43,385 bases of DNA from NCBI GenBank assembly GCA_016715505.1, contig JADJZY010000022.1, positions 1 to 43,385 of the forward strand, written 5' to 3'. Position numbers and translations under genes: made by a program. A model generated the notes under the pieces. The model did not search any database, was not told where the DNA came from, and saw nothing but the letters and a program-made list of their open reading frames with translations. This DNA is from Bacteroidota bacterium. Its GTDB lineage: Bacteria; Bacteroidota; Bacteroidia; Chitinophagales; Chitinophagaceae. Shown here one piece after another: positions 20,332-28,001 of the stretch. Each line of letters begins with the position of its first letter. Position 1 is the stretch's first letter.

Positions 20332-22327
20332 ATGAAAAATTTTCTTTATACATATGCTGCTATTTCTTTGTTCGGTATTGGACTCTTTCAATCCTGCAAG
20401 CCGAAAAATGCAGGAACAGCCTCACAGGGAGACGCCTCCAAAGCGTATGTGGCACCCGGAAAGTATGATGAGTTTTATAATTTCGTCAGTGGTGGTTTTA
20501 GTGGCCAGATGAGTGTTTATGGACTTCCAAGTGGACGATTGTTGCGAGTGGTGCCCGTTTTCTCTGTGGATCCTGAAAAAGGTTATGGTTACAGTGAGGA
20601 AACCAAGCCAATGTTGATGACTTCACATGGTTTTGTACCATGGGATGATTTGCATCACACTGAACTTTCTCAAACCAATGGTGAAATCAACGGGAAGTGG
20701 ATTTTCGCAAATGCGAATAATACACCTCGATTAGCACGAATAGATTTAAAAACTTTTAGGACATCCGAAATTATAGAATTGCCGAATAGTGGTGGAAATC
20801 ACAGTTCTCCATTCGGTACCGAAAATTCCGAGTACATTGTGGCTGGTACTCGGTTTTCAGTTCCTCCGGATGATGTGAATGGCGATGTTCCAATTAATAC
20901 CTATAAACAGAATTTTAAGGGGCATATCAGTTTTGTAAGTATCAATCCACAAAATGGTTCAATGGATATCGCTTTTCAAATTAAAACCCCTGGTGTCAAC
21001 TTTGATTTGGCGCGATGTGGTCGGGCAAAATCACATGGTTGGTTCTTCTTCTCATGTTATAATACGGAGCAGGCGAATACACTGTTAGAAGTGAACGCCT
21101 CCCAAAAAGATAAGGATTTTTATCATGGCGGTGAATTGGAAAAAGGCAGAAGAATATCTGAAGGCGGGTCAGGGTAAAAAAGTAAACGTCAAGTATGCAC
21201 ACAATACATGGAATGACGAAACACACTCTGCGACATCAGAGATTAGAACAGAAGTAACCGTTTTGGACGCATCAGTGTTGAAGGACATTTGTTATTTTAT
21301 CCCATGTCCAAAATCCCCTCATGGCTGTGATGTTGATCCCAGTGGTGAATTTATTGTGGGTAGCGGGAAATTAGCAGCATTGATACCTGTTTTTAGTTTT
21401 GATAAAATACAGCAAGCAATTTCAGCTAAATCTTTTGATGGAGAATATGAAGGAATACCTGTGATCAAATACGAAGCAGCTCTGCATGGCGAAGTGAAGA
21501 AACCCGGATTAGGTCCTTTACATACGGAATTTGATGGAAAAGGGAATGCATACACTTCTTTTTTCGTAAGTTCAGAAGTTGTTAAATGGAATATTCAGGA
21601 GTTGAAGGTAATAGACAGGGTTCCAACGTATTATTCTGTGGGTCATTTATGTGTGCCAGGTGGAAATACCCGAAAACCATATCCCAAATACTTGATTGCA
21701 TATAATAAAATCACCAAGGATCGGTACTTGCCTACAGGTCCAGAATTGGCACAAAGCGCTCAATTATATGATATCAGTGGCGAAAAAATGAAAATGATTT
21801 TGGATTTCCCGACCATCGGTGAACCACATTATGCTCAGGCTGCACCTGCAGATATTATACGAAACAATGGTCAGTTAAAAATATTTGAAATTGGTAAGAA
21901 TAAACACCCCTATTTTACAAAAGGAGAGATTGAATCAAAAGTTGTCAGACAAGGTAATCAGGTTCATGTGTATATGACCTCAATACGATCACACTTTGCT
22001 CCGGATAATATTGAAGGAATTCGTTTGGGTGATGAGGTATATTTTCATGTCACTAACCTTGAACAAGATTGGGATGTGCCACATGGTTTTGCTGTAAAAG
22101 GGGCTTCAAATGCCGAGCTTTTAATTATGCCTGGAGAGACCCAAACTTTAAAATGGGTTCCTGATCGCACCGGCATATTTCCGATGTATTGCACTGATTT
22201 TTGTAGCGCATTGCATCAGGAAATGCAAGGGTATATTCGAGTTTCACCTGCAGGTTCCTCAGTGCCGATATCGTTTTCAGTAGGTAAAAATAACCCTGCT
22301 GAGATCAAATCTGATTCCATTAAGTAA
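20332..22327 (+). CDS. nosZ: clade II nitrous-oxide reductase NosZ (one frameshift)
   Basis: Reduces N2O to N2 in the periplasm. All seven CuZ-ligand histidine contexts can be seen: DDLHHTELS (two), GGNHSSPFGTEN, PKSPHGCDVDPSG, GPLHTEFDGKG, YSVGHLCVPGG and GEPHYAQAAP. The CuA site is in the C-terminal cupredoxin domain (VPHGFAVKG and YCTDFCSALHQEM). The N terminus is a Sec signal without a twin-arginine motif, the mark of clade II enzymes. It has a possible lipobox (LFQSC), so it may be lipid-anchored. The frame breaks at 21118-21121: removing one T from the run gives KDKDFIMAVNWKKAEEYL and a 664-aa protein of normal length. With both copper centres intact, the break is probably an error. Confidence 0.95.
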
Positions 22328-22547
22328 ACACCGAACGGGATAGTGTCAGTTTGGTTATTCGAATTGATTCTGTTCAGGTTTAAATTCGTTCTCTAGGAAA
22401 CACACATCCTGCTTTCCTTCTTGGATCAACAGTGCACTTCAGGCATACAAACTACTAAGGTAATTTATACGATTTAATATTCTTTAACGGATGATTTAAT
22501 TAATAAGCTTGTGGTGGGCGTCTTTTCACCGGAAATAATTAAAAAGT
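22328..22547. other. gap between nosZ and the NosB-like gene
   Basis: 220 bases with no coding frame. A partial TGA-N6-TCA match (22365-22376, TTGATTCTGTTCAG) resembles the Crp/Fnr core, but its flanks do not extend the palindrome, so it is weak. A mild transcript-processing or secondary promoter role is possible. No terminator hairpin with a T-run is seen, which is consistent with read-through. Confidence 0.3.
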
Positions 22548-23113
22548 ATGCACATAAAAACGAACAGCTTACCTCAGTTAACACGAACAGCACTTTTGAT
22601 GGTGGCAGTATTTTTATCGATTGCCATATTTGTTCCACTCTGGTCTATCGATTTAGATGCGCCACAATATCCCGAAGGTTTGCGCATGTTAATCTACGCG
22701 GATGGAGTTAAAGGTGATGTTGAGATTATAAATGGTCTGAATCACTATATTGGAATGAAAACGATTCACAATGAAGATTTTTTGGAATTTAAAATCTTGC
22801 CATACTTAATTGCTTTTCTTGCATTATCTGCATTATTTGTAGCTATACGGGGTCGAAAGTTGGGATTGTATATTTTTTCTGTGATTTATATTTTGTTTGG
22901 TATTCTTTCGATTTATGATTTTTGGAAGTGGGAATACGATTATGGGCACAATTTAGACCCCAATGCGGCAATTATAGTACCCGGAATGGCCTATCAACCC
23001 CCACTCATAGGATTTAAACAGTTACTTAATTTTGGTGCATATTCTTTGCCGGCATTAGGGGATGGCTTTTTATCCTGGCCGGAATCCTCTTATTGGTCTC
23101 TTCAATGGACTAA
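22548..23113 (+). CDS. NosB-like four-helix membrane protein (one frameshift)
   Basis: The corrected length is 188 aa. Helix 1 (LLMVAVFLSIAIFVPLW) is followed by a periplasmic segment with EGLRMLIYADGVKGDVEIIN and GLNHYIGM. Helices 2 (PYLIAFLALSALFVAI) and 3 (LGLYIFSVIYILFGILSIYDF) follow, then a second loop (IVPGMAYQPPLIGFKQLLNF) and helix 4. The frame breaks near 23057: adding one G to the GGGG run gives LPALGGWLFILAGILLLVSS with a stop at 23111-23113 that overlaps the nosL ATG as TAATG. This tight coupling supports the correction. A polytopic protein directly after nosZ is typical of clade II clusters, where it is called NosB. Its role is unknown. Confidence 0.7.
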
Positions 23114-23559
23114 TGGGGCTTTTCAGGGTGATAAAGAATAAGACTTTGAAAATAGGCATCTTGTTGTTTATTGGTTTAAATGCATGTAACTCAAGCGAGC
23201 CTGTGCCAATTCGCATGAATCGTGATCAATGTGATTATTGTAAAATGCGAATTTCAAATGCTCAATTTGGTGCAGAACTTATTACAAGTAAGGGACGTGT
23301 TTTTAAATTTGACGACTTGTTCTGTTTATTCGGATTTCGTGCTGACAATCAAGGAACCAGAATATCGGCTATGTATGTTCATGATTATTTGGGTAAAAAT
23401 GAACTGATTAAAGTAGAGGATTGTACATATTTAAAAGGTGGGAAAATTGTGAGTCCTATGGGTGGAAATATTGCGGCTTTCAGAACCCGATCAGATGCAC
23501 AAAAATACATTCAATTACTGGAGGCATCAGAAACAAAATGGACAGGGCTTAATCCTTAA
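23113..23559 (+). CDS. nosL: copper-binding lipoprotein NosL
   Basis: 148 aa, starting at the ATG that overlaps the upstream stop (TAATG). The lipobox GLNAC anchors it to the membrane. The NosL copper-binding motif is present as RDQCDYCKMRISNAQFGAE, followed by a family-typical FKFDDLFCLFGF, the YVHDYLG segment and a C-terminal PMGGNIAAFRTRSDA. NosL binds Cu(I) and supplies copper for assembly of the CuZ and CuA sites of NosZ. The frame is intact and nosD follows after 65 bases. Confidence 0.9.
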   Translation: MGLFRVIKNKTLKIGILLFIGLNACNSSEPVPIRMNRDQCDYCKMRISNAQFGAELITSKGRVFKFDDLFCLFGFRADNQGTRISAMYVHDYLGKNELIKVEDCTYLKGGKIVSPMGGNIAAFRTRSDAQKYIQLLEASETKWTGLNP

Positions 23560-23624
23560 ATATTTAACGGACTGTCATGAAAATTCGAATGGCAAATTGT
23601 TGTAAAAGAAGAGAATAGAATTTT

Positions 23625-24920
23625 ATGAGAAAAATTCAAAACATATTTCAGTACAAAAATCGGAAACGGTTATTTTTATTGAAATGCGTGTCCTTCTTGA
23701 TGTTCAATTTTTATCTTTTAATCCCGAGGGTTTCATTTGCCGGTATTTGTGAAATTGGACATGATAAAAAATACGGTACCATTTTGTCGGCAATAAGGGC
23801 CGCTCATTCTGGCGATACGCTTTTGGTTTATCGGGGATTTTATAGCGAAGGAAATATTGTTATTGATAAAGCACTGACTTTACGAGGCATTCAATATCCG
23901 ATTATAGATGGGGGGCGCAGGAATGAGTGTCTGACGATACGAGCAAATGAAGTGATTGTTGAAGGCTTTCTGATTCAAAAGTCCGGTTATTCAACATTGG
24001 AAGATCCAGGAGGAATTAAGATTTATAATAGTCGGGGAACTATCATAAGAAACAACATTTTGTTGGATAATTTTTTTGGGGTATACCTTTCGTATTGCAG
24101 AAATTGTGTTGTTAAAAATAATTATATCCGGGATTATAGAGTTTTAGAACATCAAATTGGAAATGGGATACATTGTTGGAAAAGTGATTCTCTAAAAATA
24201 CTATCGAATCGTATATCCGGACATCGAGATGGAATCTATTTTGAATTTGTATCTCAATCTTTGATCTCAAAAAATATTTCAAAATCAAATTTGCGATATG
24301 GCCTACATTTTATGTTTTCCAATGATGACTCTTACATCTTGAATCGATTTAATGATAATGGGGCTGGTGTGGCCGTTATGTTTAGTAAAAGGGTAAATAT
24401 GTATCAAAACTACTTCGAAGAAAATTGGGGCGATGCTGCATACGGCATTTTGCTGAAAGAAATTTCTGATAGTGAGATACGTGGAAATGTATTCAGAAGA
24501 AATACGGCAGCTTTATATCTTGAAGGAGCAAATCGCATCGAAATTGACAATAATCAATTTGTCGACAACGGCTGGGCCATGAAGATTCAAGCGAGTTGTA
24601 TGGACAATAACGTTCGAATGAATAATTTTCGGAATAACACATTTGATTGTAGCACAAATGGCGATTTGGTATTAAATAAGTTCGATTACAACTATTGGGA
24701 TAAGTATGAAGGATATGATTTAAATAAGGATACAATTGGTGATGTTCCATATCATCCACTCAGTTTATTTAATGTTATTGTAGAGCGAAATCCTCCGGTA
24801 ATGATACTGTTTCGAAGTTTTATGGTCGGACTCCTAGAGCAATCCGAAAAGGTAATTCCCAGTTTGACACCGGATCAATTTCAGGACAGCCATCCCAAGA
24901 TGAAACCCTATCAAGGATGA
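23625..24920 (+). CDS. nosD: NosZ maturation protein NosD
   Basis: 431 aa periplasmic protein with a signal peptide (FLMFNFYLLIPRVSFAG). It is a right-handed beta-helix of the carbohydrate-binding/sugar-hydrolase (CASH) type, with Asn-rich turns (NNILLDNFFGVYLSYC, GNVFRRNTAALYLEG, IDNNQFVDNGWAMKIQ). It includes the NosD signatures GNGIHCWKSDS, GHRDGIYFEFV and LRYGLHFMFSND, and ends with DYNYWDKYEGYDLNKDTIGD. NosD works with the NosFY ABC transporter in building the copper centre of NosZ. It overlaps nosF by four bases (ATGA), which indicates translational coupling. The frame is intact. Confidence 0.93.
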   Translation: MRKIQNIFQYKNRKRLFLLKCVSFLMFNFYLLIPRVSFAGICEIGHDKKYGTILSAIRAAHSGDTLLVYRGFYSEGNIVIDKALTLRGIQYPIIDGGRRNECLTIRANEVIVEGFLIQKSGYSTLEDPGGIKIYNSRGTIIRNNILLDNFFGVYLSYCRNCVVKNNYIRDYRVLEHQIGNGIHCWKSDSLKILSNRISGHRDGIYFEFVSQSLISKNISKSNLRYGLHFMFSNDDSYILNRFNDNGAGVAVMFSKRVNMYQNYFEENWGDAAYGILLKEISDSEIRGNVFRRNTAALYLEGANRIEIDNNQFVDNGWAMKIQASCMDNNVRMNNFRNNTFDCSTNGDLVLNKFDYNYWDKYEGYDLNKDTIGDVPYHPLSLFNVIVERNPPVMILFRSFMVGLLEQSEKVIPSLTPDQFQDSHPKMKPYQG

Positions 24921-25630
24921 TCAATATACAAAATATCACGAAAAGGTACGGCCGGTTGGAAGTGCTAAGAAACGTAAGTCTTCAACTTCAAAAAGGTGAA
25001 TGCGTAGCGCTGATTGGTCCAAATGGATGCGGTAAAACAACTTTAATCAAGACCATACTTGGTCTGGTAATACCTCAACAGGGGCATGTTGAATTTGACG
25101 GAAAGGATATTCGGGGAGAGGAAAGCTACCGAAGACAAATTGGCTATATGCCTCAAATCGGGAGATATCCGGATAACATGAATATAGATCAAGTGATGAA
25201 TATGGTTCTCGCTGTGCGGAAAGAAGACAAGATAAAGGATGATTTATTATTTTATTCTTTTGAATTGAATAATATGAAAAAAAAGAGTATGCGTTCATTG
25301 TCTGGAGGAACTGTTCAAAAAGTAAGTGCAGTATTGGCATTTATGTTTAATCCGGATGTTTTGATTCTCGATGAGCCAACAGCTGGATTGGATCCATTAT
25401 CATCGGAAATATTGCGCAACAAAATCATCGAGGAAAGGGAGCGGGGCAAGTTGGTGCTGATTACCTCGCACATATTGAGTGAATTAGACGACTTAGTAAC
25501 ACAGATTGTATTTATGCATGAAGGACAAATTTTGTTTCATCGCAACGTGAATGAGTTGTTGGAAAATACCGGTGAGCGAAGAATTTCAGCAGCAATTTCA
25601 CATTTTCTAAAAAGGCAATCAAGTGATTAA
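24917..25630 (+). CDS. nosF: ABC transporter ATPase NosF
   Basis: 237 aa cytoplasmic ATPase. Walker A is GPNGCGKTT, the Q-loop is in IGYMPQIGRYPDNM, the signature is LSGGTVQKVS, Walker B is VLILDEPTAGLDP, and the switch His is in LITSHILSELDDL. All catalytic residues are present. It pairs with the NosY permease and acts with NosD in a step of copper-centre assembly, probably sulfur or another component of CuZ. The start overlaps the nosD stop and the end overlaps nosY by eight bases. Confidence 0.93.
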   Translation: MINIQNITKRYGRLEVLRNVSLQLQKGECVALIGPNGCGKTTLIKTILGLVIPQQGHVEFDGKDIRGEESYRRQIGYMPQIGRYPDNMNIDQVMNMVLAVRKEDKIKDDLLFYSFELNNMKKKSMRSLSGGTVQKVSAVLAFMFNPDVLILDEPTAGLDPLSSEILRNKIIEERERGKLVLITSHILSELDDLVTQIVFMHEGQILFHRNVNELLENTGERRISAAISHFLKRQSSD

Positions 25631-26389
25631 TTTAGCCAAATTGATATTATTGGACATAGTCAGAAACCGATTCGTTTTCATTTATGCGGCGATATTATTG
25701 GTTATTACAAGTATGGCTTTTTTACTTGAGGATCAGTCAGGAAAGGGACTTTTGTCTCTATTGAATTTGATTATGTTAATTGTGCCATTGGTTTCAGTGA
25801 TGTTTGCTTCGAGTTATTTATTTAATAGTTATGAATTTATTGAATTACTACTTGGTCAACCTGTTAAGCGTTCTAAAATTTGGGGCAGCCTTTATTTGGG
25901 ACAATCTCTGGCAATGAGTTTGGCATTTTTGGTTGGGGCGGGTTTACCGGTCCTGATTTTTTCAGCTAATTGGGTAGGTCTGATGATGCTGCTGGCAGGG
26001 GTATTGATTACTATGATATTTACAGCTTTAGCCATGTTAAGCTCCGCTTTGACGCGTGAAAAGGCAAAGGTATGGGATTAAGCATCATGATCTGGTTATT
26101 TTTTGCTTTGCTTTTCGATGGATTTATATTGTTTATCCTATTTCAGTTGTCAGATTATCCGGTTGAGAAGTTGGTGTTGATACTTTCGTTTTTGAATCCA
26201 ATTGGATTGTCAAGGATATTAATTTTATTGCATCTAGATATTTCAGCACTGATGGGGTATGCAGGTGCAATTTTTAATGACTTTTTCGGAACAGCAGGAG
26301 GGATGTTATGTTCTTTATTGGCACTAATTTCCTGGATCCTTTTTCCTTTTTGGTTTTCGCTAAAAATTTTTAAAAGAAAAGATATATGA
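25623..26389 (+). CDS. nosY: ABC-2 type permease NosY (one frameshift)
   Basis: The start is the GTG at 25623 inside nosF. It encodes about six membrane helices, among them FVFIYAAILLVITSMAFLL, NLIMLIVPLVSVMFASSYLF, and then LLAGVLITMIFTALAMLSS and MIWLFFALLFDGFILFILF. The cytoplasmic coupling stretch FIELLLGQPVKRSKIW is typical of NosY. The frame breaks near 26071: adding one G gives TREKAKGMGLSIMIW and a 255-aa protein, the family norm. The stop overlaps the ATG of the cupin gene (ATGA). Confidence 0.9.
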
Positions 26390-26691
26390 GTATTATTCAA
26401 AAATTACAGGAACAAGTATTGTCAACAGAACACCCATTAGCCAAGATGCTTTTCGATCAGCCAATTTCTAAGGTGCTCGGCATTGTTTTTAAAAAGGGGA
26501 TGATCCTAAAGGAACATAAAACACCCTATGCTAGCAAACTAATCGTTTTATCCGGGAAAGTAAAATACACGGAAATGGAAAGAGTGGTTATTTTGCATCC
26601 TTTCGAAGAAGCAGAAATACTACCATCAAAAGTACATCAGGTTGAAGCGATTGATGACGCAGTTTGTTTATTGATCCAGGGAAATAAATAA
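26386..26691 (+). CDS. small cupin-fold protein in the nos operon
   Basis: 101 aa, no signal peptide, translationally coupled to nosY by a four-base overlap. The second half reads as a minimal cupin barrel: KGMILKEHKTPYASKLIVL, then GKVKYTEMERVVILHPFEEA and LPSKVHQVEAIDDAVCLL. Two of the usual metal-ligand positions (the His in KEHKTP and the His in KVHQVEA) are present; the full His-His-Glu-His set is not. Such small cupins often bind a metal or act as sensors. Its role next to N2O reduction is unknown. Confidence 0.65.
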   Translation: MSIIQKLQEQVLSTEHPLAKMLFDQPISKVLGIVFKKGMILKEHKTPYASKLIVLSGKVKYTEMERVVILHPFEEAEILPSKVHQVEAIDDAVCLLIQGNK

Positions 26692-26695
26692 TGTT

Positions 26696-27091
26696 ATGAA
26701 ACGAGATATTGAAACCAAGGAGGATATTAAAAAATTAGTTGACCAATTCTATGAGTTTGTAAAGGCTGATCGGCAAATTGGACGGTTTTTTACAGTGGTT
26801 GTTGCTGTTGATTGGAAAAAACATTTGCCGAAAATGTATTCTTTCTGGGAACAGGTCATTTTTGGTTCTGGCGAATTTCGGGGTAATCCAATGGCCACTC
26901 ACGCGACTATCCATACTAAATCACCTTTATCTTCTGAAGATTTTGAACAGTGGCTTTTTTTATTTAAAAAAAATGCTGATGAGTTATTTGAAGGTCTAAA
27001 TACTGAATTGGTTAAACAAAGGGCGGAGAGTATTGCAACGGTGATGAAATTGAAGGTGGTATATAATCATCAGGCTCTACATAAATCCTGA
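26696..27091 (+). CDS. group 3 truncated hemoglobin
   Basis: 131 aa cytoplasmic globin four bases after the cupin gene. Family features are DIKKLVDQFYEFVKAD with the B-helix Phe-Tyr, IGRFFTVVVAVDWKKHLPKM, YSFWEQVIFGSGEFRGNPM and the heme-proximal region around THATIHTKSPL. Group 3 globins bind O2 and NO with high affinity and are linked to NO detoxification. Placement at the end of a nos operon fits removal of NO, which inhibits copper-centre assembly and poisons respiration. The frame is intact and the family length is 130-140 aa. Confidence 0.88.
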   Translation: MKRDIETKEDIKKLVDQFYEFVKADRQIGRFFTVVVAVDWKKHLPKMYSFWEQVIFGSGEFRGNPMATHATIHTKSPLSSEDFEQWLFLFKKNADELFEGLNTELVKQRAESIATVMKLKVVYNHQALHKS

Positions 27092-27105
27092 GTCTTTTAC
27101 TCCAA

Positions 27106-27374
27106 ATGGTAAATTTAAAAAAGTTAGTCGTAGGCCCCAAATATATTAAAAGTAAGTCTGAGGTGTTCGATGAGCATATCTACCAAAAATTCTTTAAAGC
27201 AGAAGTTGGATCAATGAAAATGATCCATTAAAACTAAATGGGTTTGGATTGGCGCATGTTAGAATGATAGTGTTAAGCGACGATGCACAGAAATTTTGCA
27301 TTATGGCTAAATTTACTTCCAAGATTTTTCTGCTTTTGCGTTTACGCCGGGCTTATCATGTGTATACCAAATGA
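27106..27374 (+). pseudogene. possible small frameshifted gene after the nos operon
   Basis: In this 345-base gap an ATG at 27106 opens 41 codons (VNLKKLVVGPKYIKSKSEV, DEHIYQKFFKAEV). A second frame continues from about 27205 to the TGA at 27372-27374 with WINENDPLKLNGFGLAHVRM and DDAQKFCIMAKFTSKIF. One inserted base near 27200 would give an 89-aa protein, 14 bases after the hemoglobin gene. I do not recognise a family. The convergent fasciclin gene ends at 27437. It could be a real small gene with the same indel type as its neighbours, or decayed DNA. Confidence 0.35.
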
Positions 27375-27436
27375 GCCCTTATGTGATTCTTTGAATGTGA
27401 AGCGACCCTGAAATACTCTCAGTCCCTCCGACAGGT

Positions 27437-27991
27437 CTATTGAGGAAGTAACACCGTATTGATCACATGTACGACTCCATTTGAAGCAGGAACCGAAGCA
27501 ATAATTTCAGCATTCGAATTAATCATTGTTTTTCCATCTTTTTTACTGACTTGAATGTTTCCACCATCTACCATTCCTAAGGTTTGTCCATCTTGTAGGA
27601 GTTCAGCCGATATGGAACCAACATACACATGGTATTGTAATATGGTTGCAAGTTTCTCCTTGTTTTCTGGTTTGAGTAAATCATCTACTGTTCCGGCTGG
27701 TAATGCATTAAATGCATCATTGGTTGGAGCAAAAACCGTGAATGGTCCGGCATTACTTAAGGCATCAACCAATTCAGCAGCCTTAACAGCAGTAACGAGC
27801 GTGCTATGGTCTTTGCTTCCTATCGCAATTTGAACAACATTTTTTTGCGAAATGTCGTCTTGTACACCGGATTGGCCAACCGCATCTATGGATGTTTCTG
27901 TTTCGCCAGAGTTGCTGTTATCCGCTGAATTGGATTGGCAAGAAAATTGAAAAAGGCAAATGATGATTAATGCGAAAAATGTCTTGTTCAT
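27437..27991 (-). CDS. fasciclin (FAS1) domain lipoprotein
   Basis: 184 aa. The N terminus FFALIIICLFQFSCQSNSAD has a lipobox-like Cys followed by a polar, Ser/Asn-rich linker, as in Bacteroidota surface lipoproteins. Residues about 50-184 are one FAS1 domain: STLVTAVKAAELVDALSN, GPFTVFAPTNDAFNALPAG and ILQYHVYVGSI, ending with NAEIIASVPASNGVVHVIN, all canonical. FAS1 domains mediate adhesion or binding. It starts ten bases after the stop of the preceding membrane protein gene, so it belongs to the Crp/Fnr operon and may be expressed under the same control. Confidence 0.88.
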   Translation of the reverse strand: MNKTFFALIIICLFQFSCQSNSADNSNSGETETSIDAVGQSGVQDDISQKNVVQIAIGSKDHSTLVTAVKAAELVDALSNAGPFTVFAPTNDAFNALPAGTVDDLLKPENKEKLATILQYHVYVGSISAELLQDGQTLGMVDGGNIQVSKKDGKTMINSNAEIIASVPASNGVVHVINTVLLPQ

Positions 27992-28001
27992 GATGATTTA
28001 T

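Noticed and set aside
22365..22376. TGA-N6-TCA in the gap after nosZ as a second operator
   Set aside because: Only the short core matches; the flanks do not form the TTATGA palindrome, and a chance match in 200 bases is plausible.
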